Positions 45,733 to 54,931 of a stretch of 64,000 nucleotides of DNA are shown here, in pieces; position 1 is the stretch's first letter, and the number at the start of each line of letters is the position of its first letter. Below the pieces are notes generated by a model. That model was given only the letters and a program-made list of their open reading frames with translations. It was not told the DNA's origin and did not search any database. Made by a program: the position numbers and the translations under genes. Origin of the DNA: a bacterium (GTDB lineage: Bacteria > Spirochaetota > UBA4802 > UBA5550); NCBI GenBank assembly GCA_024224995.1, contig JAAENB010000323.1, positions 12,968-76,967 of the forward strand, written 5' to 3'.

Positions 45733-45811
45733 ATAAAACAGCATAAAATCAATATTGTAACAGGGGCGAAGAAATTATTCTTCGCCTTTTTTTAAGGACT
45801 GGGGGAAAACC

Positions 45812-48800
45812 ATGACCGGACAAAAATCAGGAAAAAATACTATTGGAGTTGATATTGGCTCAATATCTATCGCCATAGCGGAGATTGGCGCCGATAAAAA
45901 AGTTATCAATAGTGGATACTCATTTCATGAAGGAAATATAAAAGAGAATCTTGTTGAGCTTCTTGAGGGTTTTAATCTTTCTGAGTGCGGCAGTATCGCC
46001 GTAACTTCTTCAACTCCCGGTATTATTAAAGACTGTTTTACTTACGATACCCGTGTTTCTTTTATAAAGGCAGCGAAGCATTTTTATAACGACATTGGGG
46101 CCTTGTTAATGGTTGGCGGTGAGAAATTTGGCCTTGCTCTTTTTGATGAAAATGGAGATTATTTAAACTATAAATCGAATAGTTCCTGTGCCGCCGGAAC
46201 CGGGAGTTTTCTCGACCAGCAGGCAAAGCGATTAAATCTAAGGGGAATTGAGGACTTTTGTGAAATCGCCTGTAATAATACCGGTGATATTCCAAAAATA
46301 GCATCCCGCTGTGCTGTGTTTGCCAAGACCGATCTTATTCATGCTCAGCAGGAAGGGTATTCTCTTGAAGAGATCTGCGACGGTTTGTCTCACGGGCTGG
46401 CGAAGAATATTGTTGATACTCTTTTTTCCGGAGATTTCCCCGATTCCCCACTTGTTTTCGCGGGCGGTGTTTCCAGAAATGAGTCTGTTGTTAATCATAT
46501 CGCCTCAATGCTCAATACCAGTATAATTGTTGATGAGCTTTCTCATTTATACGGAGCTATTGGAGCCGCGTTGAATCATATTGATGAAGGATGCGCGCAG
46601 GACGATATTTTTTTATCCCCGGCAGAGATGATTTTGTCCGGAGACAAGCAGCGGTCCTATCATTATGAACCGCTTGAACTGAAACTGTCCGAATACCCGG
46701 AATTTGATTCTTTTGAAAAATACGAATACAAGTCTGAACGGTTTCCCCGGGCCACTCCTGTTGAAATTGATATTTATGAGAACCTGGACCATACCGGGAA
46801 GAATATCCCGGTTTATATGGGAATTGATATTGGCTCTACCAGTACTAAAGCGATCCTGGTCCGGGGCAATGAAGAGGTTTTAGCTGGGCTCTATACAAGA
46901 ACTTCGGGAAGACCGCTTGAGGCTGTTCAAACCATATTTGAGTCTTTAAATGATATTGCCAAAAAGAATAATATTTCATTTTCGTTTCAGGGAGTCGGCA
47001 CAACCGGTTCCGGAAGAAAATTTATTGGTAAAATAATTGGAGCGGATATTGCCCTTAATGAAATTACCGCTCATGCCCGTGCCGCTTTTATGCTCGACAG
47101 TGATGTCGATACCATTATTGAAATTGGCGGGCAGGACGCGAAATTTACCACGATGAAAAACGGGATGGTAACCTTTTCCATTATGAATAATGTGTGCGCC
47201 GCCGGAACCGGTAGTTTTGTTGAAGAACAGGCCAAAAAGCTGGCATGCCCGCTGGATAAATATTCGGAACTGGCGGAAGGCGCGTCCGCTCCTCTTTCCA
47301 GCGACCGGTGCACGGTCTTTATGGAACGGGATCTTAATTATTATATGAGTGAAGACTACCATGTGCGGGAGGTTCTGGCCTCGGTGCTTCATTCTGTCCG
47401 GGAAAATTATCTTACCAAGGTTGCCATAGAAAAAAATATTGGCGATAAAATATTTTTCCAGGGAGCAACCGCTAAGAACAAAGCCCTTGTTGCCGCCTTT
47501 GAGCAGCGCCTTGGCAAGCCTATTATTGTTTCAAAATATTGCCATCTTACGGGAGCGCTGGGAGTTGCTCTTACCCTGTTTGATCAGGAAACCCCTTCTT
47601 TATTCCGGGGAATAGATCTATACAAAAAAGAAATTCCTCTGAGAAACGAGGTTTGTGAGCTCTGTGTTAACCATTGTAAAATTAAAATCGCCGAAGTTGA
47701 ACATGAGACTGTTGCCTTTGGCTTTCTTTGCGGCAGGGATTATGAAACCAAAAAATTCGTGAATTTAAACCTGTCGAATTTTGATCTTCTCAAAGAGCGG
47801 AAAAAGGTTTTTGCTGTCCCTTCGTTACAAGCCGAAGCCTATGATTTTACTGTTGGACTTCCTGCTGCTCTTCATCTTGTTGAAGAACTTTCACTGTGGA
47901 AACATTTTTTTAACCTGCTTTCAATAAAGACTATTTCCAGTGAGAATTATTCCGGAAGTGTCAAGGACGGGAAAAAAATCGCCGGAGCGGAGTTTTGCGC
48001 TCCTATCTCTTCTATATATGGTCATGTTGATTATCTATCTCATAAAGCTGATTATGTTTTTCTTCCGGCTTACCTGGAATTAAAACAGAAAGAAAAGGGT
48101 GTACGAAGGCATTACTGCTATTATACCCAGTATGCTTCTTCTATTATATCGTCGGTTGATTCAATAAACGACAGAACTACAATCCTTTCACCGGTAGTCC
48201 GTTCAATCGCAAGCGGATTTGGGATGAAGGTTCAGCTGTATAAAATGCTAAAATCCATGACTACGGGGGCAGGGAAAAAGATTAGTTTCATGCGTGTTTC
48301 TCAGGCATATGACAAAGCATTTGAGCAATTTAATGCTTCCGGAGCAAAACTAAAAGATATATATACCAGTGAATCGGCAGCGACCGATGATATAAAAGTA
48401 GTTCTCCTTGGAAGACCGTATACGATATTGTCCAGGTCCATGAATAGTGGTATTCCGGATATTTTCGGAAGACAGGGAGTGAAGGCATTCTACCAGGATA
48501 TGCTTTCTTATGAAGATGCCGATACTGACGCGATAAAACCCTTGCTCCAGGCTTTTCACTGGAATTACGCGTCAAAGATAGCTGAAGCTGCTATGGTTGT
48601 TGCTCAAAGAGACGGGGTTTACCCGGTTTTTGTTACTTCGTTTAAATGTACTCCTGATGCTTTTGCTATTGAATACTTTAAGAATATTCTTGATTCTTAT
48701 AATAAACCATATTTGATTCTCCAGCTGGATGAGCATGATTCAAGTGTTGGGTACGAAACAAGAATTGAAGCCGGTATCCGGTCTTTTAGAAATCATTTTA

Positions 48801-50071
48801 CTGCTCTTAAGGCGAGTGAAAGTGCCCCGCGAAAACCTGCTTGTTTATTCAAGAATCCGGAGGTGGCAAATAATCCTGAATCTTTTAATGGGAAAACCTT
48901 GCTGCTTCCTCCCTGGGACAGAATACTGGGCAAGCTTTTGGAAGCGGCGCTGCAAAAAGAAGGAATAGATGCCCGTCTTCTGGAGGAGTCTACCGATTCT
49001 ATTCAGAGAAGTCTCAGTTTAAATACGGGTCAGTGTTTGCCCCTGACAATTATCGCTCAAAATACTATTGATTATGTTGAGAAGTATAAGCTGGACCCTG
49101 CTAAAACCGTACAATGGAATATCAATTCTCAAATAGCATGCAACCTGGGAATGTTTCCTTATTATACCAAACAGATATTTGAAACCTATGGAAAAGGCAT
49201 GGAAAAGATAACAGCTTTTGCCGGAGAAATCGTTTTTCATGATATTTCTATCAAGACTTCTATCAATATATATTTCGCGTATATGTTTAGCGGCCTTTTA
49301 AGAAAGGCAGCGTGTAAGATCAGGCCTTATGAAAACGTCAAAGGAACGACTGATGCCGTTATAGAGGAATCCCTTGATATCCTCTATGATACATTCCTCT
49401 GTGATAAACCAAAAGAGGCCGCGCTTGAAAAAGTTATTGGTCTTCTTGAAAATGTTGCTGTTACAAAGACCAGCCGCCCCAGGGTTGCTGTTTTTGGCGA
49501 TCTGTATGCCCGTGATAATGATATAATGAATCAGAATCTTGTGGGGACAATTGAGGATAATGGCGGCGAGGTTATTACAACTCCATATAGTGAGTATATG
49601 AAGATCATTGCTGATCCGTATATTAAGCGCTGGCTTAAAGAAGGGTTATATTCCGATGCGGCAACAGCAAAGCTTCTTCAAACAACGGTACCCATGCTTG
49701 AGAAAAAATATTTTAAATATTTCGATAGAATACTGCAGGAAGGGTCGCATAAAGCGAATCCTTCTCCTGAGAAAATATTATCATTGTTGAACGTAAAGAT
49801 TGAAAACTCAGGTGAATCAATGGAGAATGTGTTAAAGATATATTCTCTTATTAATAATTATCCGGATATATCTCTTTTTGTTCAAACAAATCCGTCTTAT
49901 TGCTGTCCCTCTCTTGTGACTGAGGCCATGTCCGACAAAATAGAAGAACTCACGGGGATACCGGTTGTGACTATTGAGTATGATGGGACCGGCGGATTAA
50001 AAAATGATGATATTATTCCATATTTGAAATATCCCCGGAAGTCCCGGAGACTTGAAGAAAAGGCGGTGTAA
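45812..50071 (+). CDS. Double acyl-CoA dehydratase activase (BadF/BadG/BcrA/BcrD-type) with DUF2229 and HgdB-like C-terminal regions
   Basis: This is a 1419-residue protein. Two ASKHA-type ATPase domains lie in tandem: the first (about 10-265) begins IGVDIGSISIAI, the second (about 334-595) MGIDIGSTSTKAILV. Each keeps the iron-sulfur cysteines of HgdC-type activases, C126 and C167, then C462 and C500. A cysteine-rich CELCVNHC follows near 617, then a DUF2229-like region and a C-terminal part (about 1050-1400) resembling the dehydratase HgdB. Classic activases drive ATP-dependent electron transfer to 2-hydroxyacyl-CoA dehydratase or benzoyl-CoA reductase. The role of these giant fused forms is not established to my knowledge. 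It implies anaerobic metabolism. Shine-Dalgarno: GGGGGA. Confidence 0.9.
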   Translation: MTGQKSGKNTIGVDIGSISIAIAEIGADKKVINSGYSFHEGNIKENLVELLEGFNLSECGSIAVTSSTPGIIKDCFTYDTRVSFIKAAKHFYNDIGALLMVGGEKFGLALFDENGDYLNYKSNSSCAAGTGSFLDQQAKRLNLRGIEDFCEIACNNTGDIPKIASRCAVFAKTDLIHAQQEGYSLEEICDGLSHGLAKNIVDTLFSGDFPDSPLVFAGGVSRNESVVNHIASMLNTSIIVDELSHLYGAIGAALNHIDEGCAQDDIFLSPAEMILSGDKQRSYHYEPLELKLSEYPEFDSFEKYEYKSERFPRATPVEIDIYENLDHTGKNIPVYMGIDIGSTSTKAILVRGNEEVLAGLYTRTSGRPLEAVQTIFESLNDIAKKNNISFSFQGVGTTGSGRKFIGKIIGADIALNEITAHARAAFMLDSDVDTIIEIGGQDAKFTTMKNGMVTFSIMNNVCAAGTGSFVEEQAKKLACPLDKYSELAEGASAPLSSDRCTVFMERDLNYYMSEDYHVREVLASVLHSVRENYLTKVAIEKNIGDKIFFQGATAKNKALVAAFEQRLGKPIIVSKYCHLTGALGVALTLFDQETPSLFRGIDLYKKEIPLRNEVCELCVNHCKIKIAEVEHETVAFGFLCGRDYETKKFVNLNLSNFDLLKERKKVFAVPSLQAEAYDFTVGLPAALHLVEELSLWKHFFNLLSIKTISSENYSGSVKDGKKIAGAEFCAPISSIYGHVDYLSHKADYVFLPAYLELKQKEKGVRRHYCYYTQYASSIISSVDSINDRTTILSPVVRSIASGFGMKVQLYKMLKSMTTGAGKKISFMRVSQAYDKAFEQFNASGAKLKDIYTSESAATDDIKVVLLGRPYTILSRSMNSGIPDIFGRQGVKAFYQDMLSYEDADTDAIKPLLQAFHWNYASKIAEAAMVVAQRDGVYPVFVTSFKCTPDAFAIEYFKNILDSYNKPYLILQLDEHDSSVGYETRIEAGIRSFRNHFTALKASESAPRKPACLFKNPEVANNPESFNGKTLLLPPWDRILGKLLEAALQKEGIDARLLEESTDSIQRSLSLNTGQCLPLTIIAQNTIDYVEKYKLDPAKTVQWNINSQIACNLGMFPYYTKQIFETYGKGMEKITAFAGEIVFHDISIKTSINIYFAYMFSGLLRKAACKIRPYENVKGTTDAVIEESLDILYDTFLCDKPKEAALEKVIGLLENVAVTKTSRPRVAVFGDLYARDNDIMNQNLVGTIEDNGGEVITTPYSEYMKIIADPYIKRWLKEGLYSDAATAKLLQTTVPMLEKKYFKYFDRILQEGSHKANPSPEKILSLLNVKIENSGESMENVLKIYSLINNYPDISLFVQTNPSYCCPSLVTEAMSDKIEELTGIPVVTIEYDGTGGLKNDDIIPYLKYPRKSRRLEEKAV

Positions 50072-50084
50072 CCCGGTTTTATAT

Positions 50085-50116
50085 AAAGCGAGGTTCGAGA
50101 ACCTCGCTTTCTTTTT
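50085..50116 (+). terminator. Intrinsic terminator of the giant activase gene
   Basis: AAAGCGAGGTTC (50085-50096) and GAACCTCGCTTT (50099-50110) form a 12-bp stem, followed by CTTTTT. Confidence 0.88.
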
Positions 50117-50129
50117 GGGATTATACTTA

Positions 50130-51431
50130 TTACTGCGGTCCGTACTTTCTAAACCGTACTTTTGAGAAAAGTCGATAGCCCCAGTACATTGACTGATTAT
50201 CGCTGTCAACAAGAAGCCAGGTCAGGTTTGTGTTCCAGGTGGTTAGTTCGTCTTCAAGAGAAACTTTCCACTGACGGTCTCCATCTTCGGAAAAATAATA
50301 GCACTCTTTTCCGCTTATGGAAGCATATACACCGTTTATACTATTGGTAGCCAAACGATAGCCCAGGAATTCACCTAAGCCCGTTGTGGCGTCTCCTCTA
50401 CCTTTCCAGAGACGTTTTCCGCTCTCGCTTATTTTAAGAACCTGGGGATAAGAATTTCCCAGTCCTTTGGGAAGTGGGAAGGGAGTGAGAATTGGAACAA
50501 TCGCGTAAATAAGGTACGTTACGCCGCCAACGATTACATTGTCATTGCCGTCAACGATAACTTTTTGTCCAAGACCTGAAGTAGTCATGGCAACCCCTTC
50601 GGGCCAGTAATCGTATTTCCATACCTGGTTCCCGTCAGAGTCAAATTTAAAAGTAGTTATGGTATGGCGGGTGATGAGCTTTCGCTCCGAGCCGGTGATG
50701 ATAACGTTTCCTTTGCTGTCCAGGGTTATATCGGATATATAATTATCATTTTCATTAATACGTTTTTCCCAGAGCAGAGAACCGTCAATGCCGGAGTATT
50801 TCATTATAACATAATCACTTTGCTGATTTGTTGCCAGTACAATATCATCATTGCTGTCTACCATGACTTTTCTTATCTTGGTATTAAAATCGAGCTGACC
50901 AACATCTTTAATTGCACTCCAGACCAGGGCACCGGTGGAATCATATTTGACTATTTGAAATTTTTCATTCCCCGTACCTGCCACAATCGCACTGCCGTTG
51001 GAATCAACCGCGATCTCTCCTGGGAAGGCTTCCATTGGATTTTCCAGGGTCCATACCACGTTTCCATTGGAATTAATTTTACCAATTCCAATATGAGGCG
51101 CGTCTGTCTTGGAATCGTCATAGGTACCGGCAACAAGAATATCGTTTTCGGCATCAACAGCAATTAATTCACATTCCATAGGAGTATAAGCAATCCATAG
51201 CTCTTCCTGGTTGGTATTGAGCTTTGCCACACTTCCCATCATTACTTCATCCACTAATTTAAAACCGCTAAAAAGAATATCGCCGTTATTGTCCAGGACG
51301 ATATCTTCTATTCCAATGGGCAGGTCTTCCATTACCCATTTTTCTTCAGGCGGATTGTTCGCTGCATCGCACGCGAGAACAAACGCCATAAAAGAAATTA
51401 AAAACATAGATACGATAGATTTTTTTAACAT
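50130..51431 (-). CDS. Lipoprotein with SBBP/PQQ-type beta-propeller
   Basis: This is a 433-residue protein. The signal peptide ends SFMAFVLAC, with the cysteine near residue 21. The body is a series of blades with the phrase pattern DNGDILFSGF, DSNGSAIVAGTG, DSKGNVIITGS and DGNDNVIVGG, each followed by an NGNVVWT-like strand. This is the SBBP/quinoprotein-like propeller, probably binding partners outside the cell. ATG 51431 has a textbook GGAGG; a longer in-frame start (51518) is rejected. Confidence 0.82.
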   Translation of the reverse strand: MLKKSIVSMFLISFMAFVLACDAANNPPEEKWVMEDLPIGIEDIVLDNNGDILFSGFKLVDEVMMGSVAKLNTNQEELWIAYTPMECELIAVDAENDILVAGTYDDSKTDAPHIGIGKINSNGNVVWTLENPMEAFPGEIAVDSNGSAIVAGTGNEKFQIVKYDSTGALVWSAIKDVGQLDFNTKIRKVMVDSNDDIVLATNQQSDYVIMKYSGIDGSLLWEKRINENDNYISDITLDSKGNVIITGSERKLITRHTITTFKFDSDGNQVWKYDYWPEGVAMTTSGLGQKVIVDGNDNVIVGGVTYLIYAIVPILTPFPLPKGLGNSYPQVLKISESGKRLWKGRGDATTGLGEFLGYRLATNSINGVYASISGKECYYFSEDGDRQWKVSLEDELTTWNTNLTWLLVDSDNQSMYWGYRLFSKVRFRKYGPQ

Positions 51432-51489
51432 CAGGTTCCTCCAAAACCAAATTTTTTTGTATTGATAAATCATCAATAACAAGGTTGTC

Positions 51490-51518
51490 CAAATAAAAGG
51501 GCGGGTATTATTTGTCAA
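51490..51518 (-). promoter_or_regulatory. Predicted promoter of the propeller lipoprotein gene
   Basis: On the minus strand, TTGACA (51518-51513), 17 bp, then TATTTG (51495-51490). Confidence 0.5.
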
Positions 51519-51654
51519 AACAAATTTTTGGGTTTTGTTTAGTTTTATTTTCCTATACCATATGGACGGTTTTTTGTAGTTTCTATATAAAGATAAACAA
51601 ACTAAAACAACTGTTTAAGACACATTTTGTCAGGATTAATTTTCTTTACACCTG

Positions 51655-51683
51655 TTGACGAACTGTCTATTTCTTAGTATACT
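51655..51683 (+). promoter_or_regulatory. Predicted promoter of the MCP gene
   Basis: TTGACG (51655-51660), 17 bp, then TATACT (51678-51683). The leader is about 100 nt. Confidence 0.6.
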
Positions 51684-51791
51684 ATTATTGTGCACATCGC
51701 TGAAATAGCTATGCTTTCATTATTGCAAACCGCCCCCCCAAAAAAAATAAAAAATCAATTTACTCATTAAGAAGAGTAAAGGGGAAAAAAC

Positions 51792-53432
51792 ATGAATAAT
51801 CCAATATCAAAAATTAATTATACTGATGATATTTCATCAGAAACAGACAGCCGGGAAGTCACTGAATTAACCGCAATACAGAAACTCAAATTTAAGGGAG
51901 CGCTTGCTTATGCGCTTATGGCCGCAGCGGTAACTGTAATGTCACTTGTTTTTCCGCTAATAGGGAGAAAATCCTTAGCCGCAATATGGATTTTAGGTGT
52001 TTACAACTCCGTTGTATGCGTATTTGCGTATTTAATCTATAGAAAAAAGAAAAAAGGGAAAGAAGCCGCCGGGCTCCAATGGCTCACTGCTTCTGCCCTT
52101 GTACTGGCTCCAATTGTAGCAAAATTCGGATTCGCATCCGTTCATTCCTGGGAATTCGCGGTTCAGACCTATCAGTTGTCAGGTATGCTTGTTTGCGTCA
52201 TTATTTTTAACCAGTTTTTTTATGATAAAAAAATCTATATTACCGTTGGCTTATTTGGATTTATAAGCTGGATCGTTTTTCTGGCTGCGGCTCACGTCTA
52301 TGGAGTGGAATACTCAATGAGTACCTTTAAGAACGGTGAGCAGTTTCTTGGGTATTTGCCGCTCAAAGAAGCCTACTTTATGATTATTTTGATGATATTA
52401 TCCTATGCCGGTTATAGAAATATTCCGGCTATTGAGAGTTATCATGAAGAAACTTCCACGCAGAAAGATGTGATCGTTGTCCAATCGAAGATCCAGGGAG
52501 AAATGACTGCCGATATTAAGAATAGAATGGGTGATTTGATCACAGTTGTTAATGAGAATAGAAGAATTATTGATATATTTAACGAAAGTATGCAAAAACA
52601 GGCTGCCACTTTCGAAGAAATATCAACAACCCAGGAAGAGCTCCTTGGTTCGGCTAACAGTATCTTTGAAGCTTCCGATTCCCAGGTTGTGGAAATAAAT
52701 AGAATGGAAAATATCATTGAAGAGTTTATGGCCCTCAGGAAAGTTACCAGCAAAAATTTAGTAAAAGTTCAAAATGATATTGATTTTGTTGTTAAATCTT
52801 CCACTGAAGGAAAAAACAGACTCGACAATGTTGAGCGTACCGTTTCTGAAATTGACAACCAGAGCGGCAAGATAGCTGAAACCGTTTCCCTGGTTATGGA
52901 TATTGCCGATAAAATTAACCTGCTGTCATTGAACGCCAGCATTGAAGCTGCCAGGGCCGGTGACTACGGTAGAGGATTCGCCGTTGTTGCCGATGAGATT
53001 GGTAAACTTGCCCAGATGACTTCGGGCAGCGTAAAGGAAATTGAAAAGGTTCTCGATTTGAGCAAAGTCACTATAGGGAATGGGGTTACTGTTATTCGCA
53101 GCACTGCCGAATTGATGAAAGAAATGATCGAGTATATGGTTTCCGGTTCCGGTAAACTAATGGAACTGAATCTCAGTCTCCAGGATGAGAATGAATCGTT
53201 CACTAAAATGAGCACGCAGATGTCCATGAATATTGAACTGGCTAAAAGTATTGGGAATGGGACTTCCGAACAGCGAATGGCTGTGGAGAGTACGGCTATT
53301 TCCATGGAACAGCTTAATTCCGATATGCTTGCTATGACAAAAGGATTAAAAGAAATCGTGGACGCCTCTGTTACGATTTTTAATCACGCGAAGCAGCTTA
53401 TGGATCGTGCAGAAAGAGCCGTTGCTGTGTAA
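51792..53432 (+). CDS. Methyl-accepting chemotaxis protein with polytopic N-terminus
   Basis: This is a 546-residue protein. The first 215 residues form about six hydrophobic helices with no sizeable periplasmic loop, so it probably senses within or at the membrane. The rest is the coiled-coil signalling domain; the hairpin tip reads MDIADKINLLSLNASIEAARAG then GRGFAVVADEIGKLA, which contacts CheA and CheW. I see no pentapeptide tether at the C-terminus. Receptors with CheD (cheD at 34262) may be deamidated before methylation. Confidence 0.9.
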   Translation: MNNPISKINYTDDISSETDSREVTELTAIQKLKFKGALAYALMAAAVTVMSLVFPLIGRKSLAAIWILGVYNSVVCVFAYLIYRKKKKGKEAAGLQWLTASALVLAPIVAKFGFASVHSWEFAVQTYQLSGMLVCVIIFNQFFYDKKIYITVGLFGFISWIVFLAAAHVYGVEYSMSTFKNGEQFLGYLPLKEAYFMIILMILSYAGYRNIPAIESYHEETSTQKDVIVVQSKIQGEMTADIKNRMGDLITVVNENRRIIDIFNESMQKQAATFEEISTTQEELLGSANSIFEASDSQVVEINRMENIIEEFMALRKVTSKNLVKVQNDIDFVVKSSTEGKNRLDNVERTVSEIDNQSGKIAETVSLVMDIADKINLLSLNASIEAARAGDYGRGFAVVADEIGKLAQMTSGSVKEIEKVLDLSKVTIGNGVTVIRSTAELMKEMIEYMVSGSGKLMELNLSLQDENESFTKMSTQMSMNIELAKSIGNGTSEQRMAVESTAISMEQLNSDMLAMTKGLKEIVDASVTIFNHAKQLMDRAERAVAV

Positions 53433-53437
53433 AAATC

Positions 53438-53467
53438 TTGACATCTTTTTAAATTATGATTTAATAT
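53438..53467 (+). promoter_or_regulatory. Predicted promoter of the alpha/beta hydrolase gene
   Basis: TTGACA (53438-53443), 18 bp, then TAATAT (53462-53467), about 40 bp before the start. Confidence 0.5.
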
Positions 53468-53507
53468 TATTATCCGTATAAAAATCATAATTTAAAGAGA
53501 ATCAAAT

Positions 53508-54797
53508 ATGCCCGAATCATACACCTATAACCCTGTTCCGCTGCCGGAGACCTTTGAAGAGTATTATCAGCATAAACTTTCTTTGAGTCAGAAGTTAAAC
53601 GTGCGTCCCGGCAATGAAGAACTGCTCATCCGGTTTTCCGAAACTAAAACCCCTTTTGCCATACTCTATATTCATGGATTCGGCGCTTGCAGGGCTGAAG
53701 GCGAGTATACTGTTGAGAAGATCGCTCACCGGTTCCGGGCGAATTCCTATTGCCTGCGTCTTCCCGGGCATGGGACCAACAAAGAAGATCATGGCAGCAC
53801 TACCTACCCGGAACTGCTTGATGAATCAATTACCGCCCTTATGATGATGGAGAAACTTGGAGATAAAGTGATCATTATGGGCGTGAGTATGGGAGGGCTT
53901 ATTAGCACCTGGCTTGCTTCGCAATACCCGGAAAAAATAGAAGCGGTTCTGTTATGTTCTCCTTTTTATACGTTCGCTTCAACGGTGCTGCGGTCATTGT
54001 TTAATGATTCCTGGTTCAAAGTGGTTACGAGTCTCAAGCGAACGAGAACACTTCTTGAAACAATCCCCTCTGAAGAAGATAATTGGTCGAAATATTGGTA
54101 CCGGCAGCAATATCTTCATTCTTTGAAGCTTCCTATTGGCCTGGCCAAACTTATTGCCCATGAAGCGGTTTATAAAAAGATCAGCATACCCGTGCTGGTA
54201 TATTATTATTATAAAACTGAATGGGATCAGGATAAAACGGCTTCGGCTGCTCATATGAAAGAAGCCTTTTCTCTTTTTGGCATGGACAGTACTCCGCACC
54301 CTTTGAATAAACTGGTACAAATTTCCAGCGGGTCTCATGTACTTACCAGTAAATATTACCCCTCGGATAAAGAGACGATCCTGAAAGAAATGACCGGTTT
54401 TCTTAACAGGGTTATTCGAATTAATTATCATGGGATTATTGTAAAACAGAGCCAGGTAGATAAATCTGTTTTTAAGAAGCTGAAGATCATCGGAAAGAGA
54501 AGGATCTGGCCTGGGTTATTTACCCTGTATAAAGTTGAAGTCTCCGAAGAAAATCTGGATGAAGTCATTAAAATCGTTCAGCGAAACATGAAAAAAAAGA
54601 GCCTGTTCCATTTTAAGAAATTTTATATTTATTTTTACCGCAATGATGAATTGATTGTGGTATTCAAAGACAGGGTTTTTAGCGTCTCCACTGATGACGG
54701 AACCTGGGATGATGTTGTTCAATATGGAAAGAGTATTGATATTTCTCTGAAGCAGCTCGATTTTTTTCCGAATCGATTTGAAGATGAGTCTTTTTAG
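53508..54797 (+). CDS. Alpha/beta hydrolase with unusual C-terminal domain
   Basis: This is a 429-residue protein. The oxyanion-hole motif is YIHGFGA (54-60), the nucleophile S127 lies in GVSMGG and the likely catalytic histidine is H277 (SSGSHVL), giving a complete fold of lipase/esterase or monoacylglycerol-lipase style. After about residue 300 comes an extra roughly 130-residue alpha/beta region (VDKSVFKKLKIIGKRR onward) that I do not recognise. There is no signal peptide, so it acts in the cytoplasm, possibly on a lipid ester. Confidence 0.85.
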   Translation: MPESYTYNPVPLPETFEEYYQHKLSLSQKLNVRPGNEELLIRFSETKTPFAILYIHGFGACRAEGEYTVEKIAHRFRANSYCLRLPGHGTNKEDHGSTTYPELLDESITALMMMEKLGDKVIIMGVSMGGLISTWLASQYPEKIEAVLLCSPFYTFASTVLRSLFNDSWFKVVTSLKRTRTLLETIPSEEDNWSKYWYRQQYLHSLKLPIGLAKLIAHEAVYKKISIPVLVYYYYKTEWDQDKTASAAHMKEAFSLFGMDSTPHPLNKLVQISSGSHVLTSKYYPSDKETILKEMTGFLNRVIRINYHGIIVKQSQVDKSVFKKLKIIGKRRIWPGLFTLYKVEVSEENLDEVIKIVQRNMKKKSLFHFKKFYIYFYRNDELIVVFKDRVFSVSTDDGTWDDVVQYGKSIDISLKQLDFFPNRFEDESF

Positions 54798-54804
54798 GAA
54801 TCCT

Positions 54805-54829
54805 CCGCTCTCTTTGTTAAAGAGAGCGG
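54805..54829 (+). terminator. Hairpin after the alpha/beta hydrolase gene
   Basis: CCGCTCTCTTT (54805-54815) and AAAGAGAGCGG (54819-54829) form a stem with a 3-nt loop. No T run follows, so it may be a weak terminator. Confidence 0.6.
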
Positions 54830-54931
54830 AAGAATTAACGGTTAGTTTTTATACTTGATTATATAATTCACATACGCGTTTGTCGGCCTGGTTTCATTTC
54901 CGCCAGCCCGCTGAAAGCAGAAGTTCTTTTA

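Larger units (their letters stand above)
51432..51791. other. 360-bp divergent intergenic region
   Basis: It holds a minus-strand promoter for the propeller lipoprotein (51490-51518), a plus-strand promoter for the MCP (51655-51683) and, in the MCP leader, a run of seven C followed by eight A (51733-51747). I see no gene in it. Confidence 0.65.
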
